Translations under genes and position numbers: made by a program
Origin: CAZAKZ01 sp964485695
GTDB lineage: Bacteria > Planctomycetota > JAFGQW01
Reading direction: 5' to 3'
NCBI GenBank assembly: GCA_964485695.1
Contig: CAZAKZ010000005.1
Location: 1-64,000 of the forward strand
Length of the DNA stretch: 64,000 bases
Notes under the pieces: generated by a model
Told to the model about the DNA's origin: nothing
The model's input: only the letters and a program-made list of their open reading frames with translations
Databases searched by the model: none
Shown here: in pieces, positions 34,725 to 44,300 of the stretch
Layout: each line of letters begins with the position of its first letter
Numbering within the stretch: position 1 is the first letter of the stretch

Positions 34725-35722
34725 AACCACTTCCCCTGGAGGGCGTCGCGGGCGTGATAGGTCAAAATGATGTCCGCGCCGGCACGCCGGATGGCAAAGA
34801 GGTTTTCCCGCACCACGCGGGCCTCGTCGAGCCAGCCCCGCTCTGCCGCGGCCTTCACGGCCGAGTACTCCCCCGACACGTTGTAGGCCGCCAGGGGAAG
34901 GCTCGTCGCGTCCCGCACCCGGCGGATCACGTCGAGGTAGGCCAGGGCCGGTTTCACCATGACCATGTCCGCCCCCTCGGCCTCGTCCAGGAGCGACTCC
35001 CGGACGCCTTCCTCGGCGTTCCGGACGTCCATCTGGTAGCCCTGTCGGTCCCCCTTTCCCGGCGCCGAGTCCGCAGCGTCGCGAAAGGGTCCGTAATAGG
35101 CCGAGGCGTACTTCGCGGAATAGGAGAGGATGCCCGTGTGGAGGAGTCCGGCGCTGTCGAGGGCGTCCCGGATGGCTCCCACGCGGCCGTCCATCATGTC
35201 CGAGGGGGCCAACAGGTCGGCTCCGGCCTCGGCGTGAGCCAGGGCCATACGGGCCAGCAGATCCAGGGTCGGATCGTTGTCCACGCCGCGGTCGGTCACC
35301 ACGCCGCAGTGGCCGTGGTCGGTGTAGGCGCAGAGGCACACGTCCGTGATGACCACCAGGTCCTCGCCGAACGCCTTCTTCAGACCCCGCACGGCATGGG
35401 GCACGGCGCCTACCGGATCCCAGGCGTAGCTTCCCTCGGCGTCCTTGGTTCCCCCGGGAGGCAGACCGAAGAGCAACACCGCCTGGATTCCGAGTTCCAG
35501 GTCCGAGCCCACTTGATCGAGGAGATCCTTGTGGCCCATGCGGTCGATGCCGGGCATGGACGCAATGGGGTCCCGACCTTCGGCCTTGGGCAGCACGAAA
35601 TGCGGCATGACCAGGCGATCGGCCGGGACTTCGGTCTCGGCCACCAGGGTCCGCAGAGCGGCCGTGGTTCGCAACCGGCGCGGGCGAATCCTCCCCGGAC
35701 CGCTGTCGAATTGATCCATCAT
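34721..35722 (-). CDS. hemB: Delta-aminolevulinic acid dehydratase (porphobilinogen synthase)
   Basis: HemB condenses two 5-aminolevulinate molecules into porphobilinogen. The 333-residue protein has the cysteine-rich metal site 'DVCLCAYTDHGHCG', marking a zinc-dependent form, the first active-site Lys in 'SYSAKYASAYYGPFRDAADS' and the second in 'MVMVKPALAYLD', as well as 'NVSGEYS'. The ATG at 35722 follows GGAGGTGA; a second ATG is adjacent. It starts 22 bases after the hemC stop and its own stop overlaps the hemL start. Confidence 0.96.
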   Translation of the reverse strand: MMDQFDSGPGRIRPRRLRTTAALRTLVAETEVPADRLVMPHFVLPKAEGRDPIASMPGIDRMGHKDLLDQVGSDLELGIQAVLLFGLPPGGTKDAEGSYAWDPVGAVPHAVRGLKKAFGEDLVVITDVCLCAYTDHGHCGVVTDRGVDNDPTLDLLARMALAHAEAGADLLAPSDMMDGRVGAIRDALDSAGLLHTGILSYSAKYASAYYGPFRDAADSAPGKGDRQGYQMDVRNAEEGVRESLLDEAEGADMVMVKPALAYLDVIRRVRDATSLPLAAYNVSGEYSAVKAAAERGWLDEARVVRENLFAIRRAGADIILTYHARDALQGKWL

Positions 35723-35744
35723 GAAACTCACCTCCGGATAAAAC

Positions 35745-36674
35745 TCAGGACCCGCCTCCTCCCCGGAGCCGGGTCCAGATATCATTCACCAGGGCATCGG
35801 AATCCCGGCCGCGCCCCGCGGCACGCACCAGAATCCCGTCCTTTTCCAGAACTGCTGTCATCTCCATCTCCTCCGGGCCGGCCGAACAGCACCACGCACC
35901 GAAGGGAACCTGGCATCCACCTTCCACCCGCTTGAGCAGCGCCCGCTCGACCCGGACACATCGGTGGGCCTCCGGATCATCGAGTTCCCGGACCACGGCC
36001 CCCATGTCGTCCCGGTCTCTGCGGACCTGCAGCGCCAGGGCGCCCTGGGTGGCCGCGGGCACGAAGGTGGTCGGATCCAGGTTCGTCTCCACCAGGCCGC
36101 TGCGTCCGAGGGGCGGACAGCGCCCCTCGTCCGCTGCCTGATCGAGGCGGACCAGTCCCGCAGAGGCCAGCACCACGGCGTCGAACCGCCCCTCCCGGAG
36201 GCGCTGGATCCGGGTCGGAAGATTCCCCCGGAGGAGCGCGATCTCCAGGTCGGGACGTAGATGGGTGAGGAGCGATTGTCTTCGCGCCGAGGCTGTGCCC
36301 ACCCGGGCTCCCGGCCGGAGCTGGATCCCGGACGCATCCGGATCCGCCGCCTCCGGCCTCGCCACGAGGCGATCGGTCGGATCCAGGCGCCCGGGCACCG
36401 CCGCCACGACCAGGTCGTCGGGACCGGTGCCGGGCAGATCCTTGTACGAGTGGACTGCAACGTCGATGCGCCCCTCCACCAGAGCGATCTCGATGTCACG
36501 GACAAAGACACCGGGTGCACCGATGCGGGAGAACGGCCGGTCCGCGTGGCGGTCCCCGGCCGTCCGGATCTCCACTATCTCCGGCGCGTGCCCCCGGTTT
36601 GCGAGATCGCGGGCCACGCTCTCCGCCTGAACCCGCGCCAGGCGGGAGCCGCGCGTCCCGATCCGGATCTTCAC
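35745..36674 (-). CDS. hemC: Hydroxymethylbilane synthase (porphobilinogen deaminase)
   Basis: HemC links four porphobilinogens into hydroxymethylbilane. The 309-residue protein begins 'IRIGTRGSRLARVQAE', has 'VHSYKDLP' with the catalytic loop residues, 'RVGTASARRQSLL', 'LRGNLPTRIQRL' and the dipyrromethane-anchoring Cys in 'VEGGCQVPFGAW'. The ATG at 36674 overlaps the hemA stop as ATGA, so translation is coupled. No hemD (uroporphyrinogen-III synthase) follows it; the next gene is hemB. Confidence 0.96.
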   Translation of the reverse strand: MKIRIGTRGSRLARVQAESVARDLANRGHAPEIVEIRTAGDRHADRPFSRIGAPGVFVRDIEIALVEGRIDVAVHSYKDLPGTGPDDLVVAAVPGRLDPTDRLVARPEAADPDASGIQLRPGARVGTASARRQSLLTHLRPDLEIALLRGNLPTRIQRLREGRFDAVVLASAGLVRLDQAADEGRCPPLGRSGLVETNLDPTTFVPAATQGALALQVRRDRDDMGAVVRELDDPEAHRCVRVERALLKRVEGGCQVPFGAWCCSAGPEEMEMTAVLEKDGILVRAAGRGRDSDALVNDIWTRLRGGGGS

Positions 36675-38014
36675 GACAGGCCCTCCCCGTCGCCGGGCTC
36701 CGGAAGGCCCTCGAACCGTTCGGCCGCCTCCAGGAGTTCCCGGGCCAGGTCCTCGTCCAGGCCATCGAGAAATGCCTTTACCCCCTCCGCACCGACTTCG
36801 AAGGCCACCCCCCGCAGGCCGAGGGTCGGTATGCGGGCAAAGCGTCCGGCCAGGTTCTCGGCCCAGCGACGGAGGGTTTCGGGCTTCAATTCGCCCGTCC
36901 TCTTCACGCCCTTGCGGAGCAGCCGCTCCACCCCTTCCTCGGCCGCGTGACGGAAGTGTCTGTGGAGGGCGGCCAGGAGGGGTGCGAGAACCCGGTCCGC
37001 CAGGCGCCGTCGCAGGCCGACCAGGGCCTCGTCCACCAGGGCCCGGGCATCAGCCATCTCCACGAGGCGGTGGTTCCGGTTGGCCTCGGCCTCGGCGGTC
37101 ACCTCTTCCATGCCCACTCGCTCGAGGCCCGCAGCCCGGGCGTCCTCGGGAAGGACGTCGGGCGGGATGGCCATGTCCACCAGGAGAGGAGGCTCGCCCG
37201 AGGGGCTCACGGCGCGCAGGCACTCCAGGCCGGAACGGGGAATCACCGGCTCCGAGGACCCGGTGGAGAGGACCACGGCTTCCACGGCATCGGGGTGCCT
37301 GCGAAAGTGCTTGAGGGACCGGGCCGTGGCGCCCAGCTTCTCGGCCAGGGCCCGGGCCGTGTCAAAGGTGCGGTTGACGATGAAAATCGGCACGGATTCC
37401 TCGGCCAGGGCCCGGGCGCAGCGCACGGTCATGGGGGAGACACCCACCAGGGCCACGGGCCCCGGGGTGCGCTTCAGCCGCGCCCGCACCCGGTCCAGGG
37501 CGATCTCGGCCAGGCTGATCCGGCCCGTGCCCAGACCCGTGGCGCGGTGCACCCGGGCCGCGATGCGGAGCACCTCCTCCAGCACCAGCTCCAGCTTGGG
37601 GCCGGTGAGGCCGAGGCTGTGAGAGAGCTCGTACGCCTCCCGCACCTGCCCCAGCACTTCGGTCTCCCCGATGCGGGCGGAATCGAGGCCCGAGGCCACC
37701 AGGGCCAGATGCTCGGCGGCTCCCTCCCCCATCCAGGCGTGGAAGGTGCGCTCGGGCTCCCCGGGCCGGGCGGGCCGGCCGGTGAAGGCGGAGAAGAGCC
37801 GCGGACGGTATGCGGCCACGGGCGTGTCCTGGTCCGTGACCAGGGCCACCTCCACCCGGTTGCAGGTGGCGAGGTAGAGGAACTCCTGGACGCCGATCTC
37901 CCGGGCAATTTCCGGGAGGCGTTTCAAGCGCGCTTCCACGGGCACCGTGAACCGGGCCAGGGACTCGGGATTGACGCGGCGCCAGGAGATACCGATTACT
38001 CCGATGCTGTCCAT
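36671..38014 (-). CDS. hemA: Glutamyl-tRNA reductase
   Basis: HemA reduces glutamyl-tRNA(Glu) to glutamate-1-semialdehyde using NADPH and is the committed step of the C5 tetrapyrrole route. The 447-residue protein carries the nucleophilic Cys in 'LYLATCNRVEVAL', the specificity stretch 'ASGLDSARIGETEVLGQVREAY', the NADPH-binding 'VALVGVSPMTVRCARAL' (a less usual GxSxM form of GxGxM) and a C-terminal helical dimerisation part. The ATG at 38014 starts the catalytic domain directly ('GVIGISWRRVNPE'); the frame runs 74 codons further without domain content. It is the first gene of the heme run. A perfect 18-base palindrome lies about 175 bases upstream. Confidence 0.93.
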   Translation of the reverse strand: MDSIGVIGISWRRVNPESLARFTVPVEARLKRLPEIAREIGVQEFLYLATCNRVEVALVTDQDTPVAAYRPRLFSAFTGRPARPGEPERTFHAWMGEGAAEHLALVASGLDSARIGETEVLGQVREAYELSHSLGLTGPKLELVLEEVLRIAARVHRATGLGTGRISLAEIALDRVRARLKRTPGPVALVGVSPMTVRCARALAEESVPIFIVNRTFDTARALAEKLGATARSLKHFRRHPDAVEAVVLSTGSSEPVIPRSGLECLRAVSPSGEPPLLVDMAIPPDVLPEDARAAGLERVGMEEVTAEAEANRNHRLVEMADARALVDEALVGLRRRLADRVLAPLLAALHRHFRHAAEEGVERLLRKGVKRTGELKPETLRRWAENLAGRFARIPTLGLRGVAFEVGAEGVKAFLDGLDEDLARELLEAAERFEGLPEPGDGEGLS

Positions 38015-38187
38015 TTCGCTTGAAATCCTACTATCAATCCGGAAGGTGCCAAAGGAAAGAGTGGCGGTGGAGTTCAAAAAGGACCGGAAGGGTGGGAATG
38101 ATCCTCTGCTTCGTGGGGGGCAGTCTCGGGAAAGCAATCGGCCAAGCTGAAAGACCCATTCTGCTCCAATATTGGGGCGTTCAGGCT

Positions 38188-38205
38188 CTTTCAAGACCTT
38201 GAAAG
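38188..38205. promoter_or_regulatory. Perfect 18-base palindrome between the beta-helix gene and hemA
   Basis: CTTTCAAG-AC-CTTGAAAG is an exact inverted repeat with a 2-base centre. It lies 59 bases past the beta-helix stop and 174 bases upstream of the hemA start. It could be an operator for the heme operon or a terminator stem of the upstream gene; there is no T tract on the - strand side. Confidence 0.45.
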
Positions 38206-38263
38206 CTTCCGGATGCCCAAGGAATCGAGCATTCACCCCCTTTCAGTTTCCGCAACGCGGGCC

Positions 38264-39991
38264 CTACTGGACGAACGACAGCGCCATGGGATTGCTTGCA
38301 TGCGCAAATCCACCGCCTGAAAGCACCGCGAAGGCGTGGTCCAGGCGAAGGCCGACGAGGGAGAGCGGCAAGCCGGCCGGGAGCACGAACCGTACCGTGG
38401 CGCGACCCGAGCTGTCGAGGCGCCCAGCCGAGGCCGTGAGCGGCGGCGTGTTGGGGTGGAGTACGGTGAGGAAGAAATAGGCATCGGGGTTGAGCGCCAC
38501 GGTCCACCGGCCTGCAGGTACCCCGGGCCGCACGCCGGAGAGGGAACCGGCCAGGGCGTAGGGTTGACCCGCCTGAGCCGTTCCTGCATCCAGGCTGAGC
38601 GTTTGCGTGCCGCCGGTGCCCACGGACAGGGTTGCGCGGTCCGCTGTAAGGCTGGGCAGGGCGTCGATGGCCCCGGCGTCCACGGGCGGCACCCGCACGG
38701 TGCCTGACAGGTCCCGGGCCACGCGCCAGGCCGGGGCTCCGCGACTGCGGAGGGCGCTGTCCAGGGTCGGCGTTGCGTCGCGCCGGGAAGCGTCCCAGGT
38801 GAGATCCACGAAATCCGCCAGGCCGACGCCCTTTGCCCAGCCGCTGTTTGCCCCGACCACGGCGCCGACCACCACGTTGCCGGCAAGGGTCACGCCGGTG
38901 GATCCGTTGGGGAACCGGATGGATTCGCGCCTCTGGCTGTAGACGACGTTGTTCGCGAACACCATGCCCGCGCGGTTGTTCCAGCTCGAGAGGTTCGCGC
39001 CCCGGCCGGGGGTCACGATGGTGTTGTGCACCACCACCAGGCGGGTCGAGGTGGCCTGGTGGTCGTGGCTCTGGAACCCTGCGCCGGCCGCGTTCAGGAT
39101 CAGGTTGTTCAAGACCAGCGCCTCGCCCTGTACTTGCACGGTGTTGTCGAGACAGTTCCAGCACACGTTGCCCTCGACCACGTTCTCGCCATTTCCGCCG
39201 GTGCCGTAGACGAGGATACAGGGATACCGGGTGTCGTGGACGATGTTTTGCGCGATCCAGTTATGGTGCGAGCCCTGCTTCACCTCGATGCCGTCGCCCT
39301 GCTTTGAAACGCTGGTCTGCGACACATGGTTCAATGCCACGATGGAGTGGCTCATGGCCACCTTGCCGTAATTCGCCCCGAGGTACATGCCCTCGCCCGT
39401 GTCCCATGACTTGCCGGGCCGCTCGATGATGTTGCGGGTCAGGTAGAGTTGGCGCGTGTTCCTGGAGTTCGCGGCGATGCCCACGCCGTCCCCGTCGTGA
39501 AGGTGGCACTGATCGATCCAGACGTTCTCGCAGTCGTAGAGCTTGATCAGGTCGTCGCCGCCGGTGATCTCGAGGCCGAGGAAGCACAGGTAGCGCGCCT
39601 TCCCGGCCTCGCCGACGTTCATGGCGTTCTGGCGGTTGTCGGGGCGCGTGAGGATTGGGGGATTCTTCGGGTCCGCGCAGGCGATCCAGATCGGCGTTGC
39701 CGGAGTGCCCTCGAGCGACACGTCGAACTTCGCGGTCAGGGTGTAGAGGCCGGCACCGATGCTCAGGCGATCGCCCGGCTGTAGCACCTTGACGGCCGCG
39801 GCCAGGGCCGTCCCGTTCTGCTGCGAGGTCTTCTGGGGATCGTACGTCAAGGGTATCGTCCGCCGGGGGGTGAGGCTCCCCCACGTCGGGAAATAGGACT
39901 GCGGCAGCCAGGCCGGGGCGGACACCTGGGCGGGGACGCAGGGAACCGTGGCCGCGGCCAGAAACAGCAGGACGGCAAGGAACCTGCGCAT
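38264..39991 (-). CDS. Secreted right-handed parallel beta-helix protein
   Basis: The 575-residue protein has a clear signal peptide (about 1-22, 'FLAVLLFLAAATVPCVPA'). The region from about 60 to 370 has the repeating pattern of a right-handed parallel beta-helix, as in pectate lyase and surface-polysaccharide epimerases: 'LCFLGLEITGGDDLIKLYDC', 'NVWIDQCHLHDGDGVGI', 'LYLTRNIIERPG', 'HNWIAQNIVHDTRYPCILVYG', 'NVVEGNVCWNCLDNTVQV', 'LVVVHNTIVTPGRG'. The C-terminal 200 residues look like a beta-sandwich. It probably binds, cleaves or epimerises a polysaccharide outside the cell; no catalytic residues can be fixed. GGAAGG precedes the ATG. It starts 32 bases after the interrupted TolB-like gene and may share its transcript. 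Confidence 0.78.
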   Translation of the reverse strand: MRRFLAVLLFLAAATVPCVPAQVSAPAWLPQSYFPTWGSLTPRRTIPLTYDPQKTSQQNGTALAAAVKVLQPGDRLSIGAGLYTLTAKFDVSLEGTPATPIWIACADPKNPPILTRPDNRQNAMNVGEAGKARYLCFLGLEITGGDDLIKLYDCENVWIDQCHLHDGDGVGIAANSRNTRQLYLTRNIIERPGKSWDTGEGMYLGANYGKVAMSHSIVALNHVSQTSVSKQGDGIEVKQGSHHNWIAQNIVHDTRYPCILVYGTGGNGENVVEGNVCWNCLDNTVQVQGEALVLNNLILNAAGAGFQSHDHQATSTRLVVVHNTIVTPGRGANLSSWNNRAGMVFANNVVYSQRRESIRFPNGSTGVTLAGNVVVGAVVGANSGWAKGVGLADFVDLTWDASRRDATPTLDSALRSRGAPAWRVARDLSGTVRVPPVDAGAIDALPSLTADRATLSVGTGGTQTLSLDAGTAQAGQPYALAGSLSGVRPGVPAGRWTVALNPDAYFFLTVLHPNTPPLTASAGRLDSSGRATVRFVLPAGLPLSLVGLRLDHAFAVLSGGGFAHASNPMALSFVQ

Positions 39992-40023
39992 GCGACTTCC
40001 TTCCCCGCTCAGGACGGTTCAGA

Positions 40024-41076
40024 CTATTTCCGTCTCTCGACACTCTTGCCCAGGGCGGAAACCACGACCTCCATGCGCCAGATGTCCCAGTTGAATCCCC
40101 GGTTCGAAAGGAAATAGACGTACCGTCCGTCCGGGTCGCATATGGGCAGGAGGTCCGTGGACCCGTTGGTGGTGAGCTGGGTCGAATTCGAGCCGTCCGC
40201 GTTCATCATCCAGATGTCGAAGTTCCTCACCCCGTTGGAATCCTTGCCTTCATCCGAAGCGTAGAGGATCCTCCGGCCGTCCGGAGTCCAGGAAGGATAG
40301 GTATGGTTGTGCTTCACGCTGGTGGTGAGCTGGGTCTGATTGGTCCCGTCGCAGTTCATGACTCAGATCTTTTTCTTTTTCGTCTTCGGATCCACGAAGG
40401 AGTAGAGGAGGCGATTCCCGTCCGGTGAGATTCTCGGCCTCCGCCCCTCCCGGAGCTGGGTCGGGAGATTCCCCTCGGCCCCGATCTTCCAGATCTGATC
40501 CCATACGGCGTTGGTCGGTTTCGAGGTGAAGTAGACCTCCCTGCCCGAAGGCTCCGCACAGGGCCACCGATCCATGGAGCCGCTGCCGGTCACGCGCGTG
40601 ATGCCGCCCGCGCCCGAGGCATTGACCCGCCAGATGCAGTGCTGGTTCGAGCTCCGGTTACTGGCAAAATAGATGCAGCCCCCCGCACGGTCATAACTCG
40701 GTTCGATATCCATGTACCGCCCCGCCGTCAGCTTGGTGACGCTGGCGCCCCCGGCGGCCGGCACCCGCCAGAGGTTGTAGCAGGTGGGATAGGAATCCGT
40801 CTCGTAGGCTGAAAAGACCAGCCACTTGCCGTCCGGGGACACGGTGAACGCACCCGGCTCCCGGACGTCCTTGAGGTTTGTCATCCGGGTCACGGACTTG
40901 ACGTTGGGGGAACGTTCAATCACCTCGTGGAAGGCGATGAACTCCTTCTTCTCCAGGCCGGCCGCCTTGCCAATATCACTCTCGACATCCACGACCTGGT
41001 GCAGGACCACGGTCCGGTAATGCCCTGAACAGCCCTGCAGTACCAGGGAAAAGAACAGACCTCCCAAACACAGCAT
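40024..41076 (-). pseudogene. TolB-like beta-propeller lipoprotein gene split by an in-frame TGA
   Basis: Two open frames in the same reading frame, 41076-40363 (237 codons) and 40359-40024, together encode a 350-codon TolB/WD40-like propeller. The first begins with a lipobox ('LVLQGC'), so the protein would be a lipoprotein. Repeats such as 'FTVSPDGKWLVFSA', 'RPRISPDGNRLLYSF', 'YPSWTPDGRRILYAS' and 'IWMMNADGSNSTQLTT' are clear. At the junction the reading is K-K-I-TGA-V-M-N-C-D-G-T-N, where this family has I-W-V-M-N; a TGG to TGA change explains it. The gene is therefore either a recent pseudogene, a sequencing error, or read through. A -10-like TATAAT lies upstream on the - strand at 41154-41159. 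Confidence 0.85.
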
Positions 41077-41153
41077 GCGTGTCTCAGCGTTCCTCCAGAC
41101 TTGAAATCGTTTTGTATCGAAGTACCCGAGTGTCCTGACTTTCCGAGCAAACC

Positions 41154-41159
41154 ATTATA
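41154..41159 (-). promoter_or_regulatory. Candidate -10 box of the TolB-like gene
   Basis: TATAAT on the - strand in an AT-rich part of the divergent region, about 78 bases upstream of the TolB-like start. No convincing -35 box at 16-18 bases. Confidence 0.35.
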
Positions 41160-41302
41160 ACAAACAGAATACATGGCGGTTACAGCAATATCCAATCCTC
41201 GAGCAGGGAACCGCGTGCGGTTTGGCCAATCCACGCCCGAGGAGGTATGATTGGTCCCACCCCAAGAAACGCGACCCGGATGACCCTCAAGAAGGCGTTG
41301 CC

Positions 41303-44300
41303 ATGTCATCGAATGACCGACGAGATCCCCCTCGAGGAATGAAAGCCGTCCCGGCCAGGATGGCGCTGGACTGCATCCGGAACGGCCAGACGCTCTTCAT
41401 CGGCTCCGGATGCGCGGAACCGGTCCTCCTCACCCGAACCCTGGCGGAGATGGCCGAGCAGTTCTCGGATCTCCGCGTCATCCATATCATGGCCCAGGGA
41501 GACCAGCACCTGGCCCAACCCGAACTGCTGAACCACTTCCGGTACAACACCTTCTACATCGGCCGGGGCGTGGAGGCGGCCGTGGCCGAGGGCACGGCGG
41601 ACTTCACCCCCATCAACATGAGCGAGGTGCCCGCCGCCATGGTCAGAGGCACCGTGGGCGTGGACGTGGCCCTGATCCAGGTGTCCCCCCCCGACGAGGC
41701 CGGCCAGTGCAGCCTGGGCATCTCCGTGGACATCGTGAAGGCCGCGGTGATGAACGCGAACATTGTCATCGCCCTGGTGAACGAGAACATGCCCGTCACC
41801 CGGGGCGATTCCCTCATCCCCATGGACCTCATCGATTTCCGGGTGGAGGGCTCGGATCCGCTCATCGAGGTTTCCCCCCCGCCCCTGGATCCCCTCTCCC
41901 TCACCATCGGCCGCCACGTCGCGGATATCATCACCGACGGCATGACCCTGCACTTCGACACCGGCGCCATCAGTGCCGCCACCATGCGCTACCTGGACTC
42001 CAAGCACGACCTGGGCATCCACACCGAGATCCTCACCGACGACCTCCTTCGCCTCCTCCGGACCGGGGCGGTCTCCAACCTCAAGAAGGGCGTGAACCGG
42101 GGCACGTCGGTGGTGACCATGGTGCACGGCTCCCGGGAGCTATACGAGGCCGTGGACCGGAATCCGGAGATCGAGGTGCACCCCATCGAGTACGTGAACG
42201 ATCCCATCGTCATTGCCCGGAACGACAACATGGTCTCCCTCCACTCGGTCCACGAGGTCGACCTCACCGGCCAGGCCCGGGTGGAAATGGAGGAGGCCAG
42301 CCATTACCGGAACCTCCCCAGCAGCACGGATTTTCTCTACGGAACCCGGCGCTCGAAGAACGGGTTGACCCTCATGGCCCTGCCCTCCACGACCCCCGAC
42401 GGACGCCGCTCCCGTATCGTGGCCGAACTCAAGGGCAGCGGAGTGATCTTCAACCGCGCCATGGTGGACATCGTGGTGACGGAATACGGTTCCGTCTACC
42501 TCCACGGCCTGTCCATTCGAGAGCGGGCCGTGGCGCTGATTTCCATCGCCCATCCCCGGTTCCGCAAGCTCCTCCTGGAGGAGGCGAAGCTGTGCAACTA
42601 CGTGGACCCGAACCAGATCATCCCTCCGGAATCGGGCAGCTTGTATCCCCACCACTACGAGTTCCACCACACGTTTTCCGGGGGGCTGGAGGTCTTCTTC
42701 CGGCCGATGAAACCGACGGATGTCCGCCGGATCCAGAAGCTCTTCTATTCCCTGTCCCTCGCCACCATTCGCCAGCGCTATCACGGGGCGATCAAGATCC
42801 TGTCCAACGAGTCGGCCCAGAAGCTGGCCAACGTGGACTACAGCCAGGACATGGCCATCATCGGCCTCGTCGGTCCCCGGAGCAACCAGAAGATCATCGC
42901 CGAAGGGCGCTACATGTACAATCCCACCCGGAACATGGGGGAGTTCGACATCCTGGTGGCGGAGGACTACCGGGGCAAGGGCATCGGCATCTTCCTGGCC
43001 GATTACCTGAAGAAGATCGCCTATTCCAGGGGCATCGCCGGCGTCTACGCCGACGTCATCGAGGGGAACCGGGCCACCATGGCGCTCCTGGCCAAGGCGT
43101 GGCCCACCACCGAAAAGCACTTCGAATCCGATTCCTGCATCTACATCCTGCGGTTCCCCCGTGAGGACATCCTGCGACCCAAGGACAGCATCATCGTCTA
43201 CTCCGGCCGGTTCAACGACTACACCTACGGCGAGGCGCACCCGTTCAAGCCGGAACGCGCCCGGTCCGCTCTCAGGCTCATCGACAAGGAGGGTTTCTTG
43301 AGCGAGCCCTGGATGCGAGTGGAGGAGCCCAGAATGACCACCCGGGAACGGCTCATCGAGTCCCACGATCCGGCGTTCATCGAAACCCTGGAGAGGGCGG
43401 GGGCGGGGAAATGGGACGAGGCCTTGATCCACTACAACCTGGGTGGAGACGACGTGCCGGTGTTCCGGGGGCTCTTCGACTACATCATGCTCTACACCTC
43501 GGCCACCCTCACCGGCGTGGATCTGATCACCGACGATAAGGTGAATCTGGTATTCAATCCCCTGGGGGGATTCCACCACGCCAGCCGAAACCACGCCGAG
43601 GGATTCTGCTACGTGAACGACGCCATCGTGGCCATCGACGACTTTCTGGCCCACGGATTCCGGGTCGCATACATCGACATCGACGCCCACCACGGAAACG
43701 GGGTTCAGGACACCTACTACAAGGATGACCGTGTCCTGGTGATCTCGACCCACGAGACGGGAAAGACGCTCTACCCCTGGTCGGGCTTCGAGACGGAGAT
43801 CGGCGAGGAGAGGGGCCGGGGCTTCAACATCAACATCCCCATGCCTCCTCAAACCGACGACGAGGCGTTCGAGATGGTCCTCGACCAGATCCTCACCCCG
43901 GCGATGAAGTTCTTCAAGCCCGGCGTCGTGGTTGCCGTGGTGGGCGCCGACACCCACAGGAATGATCCCCTGACCCACCTGAGCCTCACCAACAACGGCA
44001 TGGTGGAGGCCCTGAAACGCGTCCGGACCTACAGTAACCATCTCCTCCTTCTGGGCGGCGGCGGCTACAACCTCAAGTCCACTGCCCGGGCCTGGTGTCG
44101 GATGTGGGCCACCGCCAACCGCATCGACTCCATGCCCGACTACCTCTCGGTCCTGGGAGGAACCTTTCTGGGATCGGAGGAGCTCAAGGGGGCGGGTATC
44201 GTGGACCCGGCCTACCGGGTCTCCGGGGAGGAGAAGGACAAGATCTTCGAGGCCCTGGACGAGGTCATCCAGTTCCACATGGACGAGACGCTCCCGCTGC

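Noticed and set aside
40360..40365. TGA read as Trp or selenocysteine (recoding)
   Set aside because: TGA ends many clear genes here, so it is not a Trp codon genome-wide; the family has Trp, not Cys, at the site, and no SECIS-like hairpin is apparent. A point mutation or error is simpler.
42140..44278. 712-codon open frame on the - strand
   Set aside because: Shadow of the three-domain fusion gene, which has complete catalytic motifs on the + strand.
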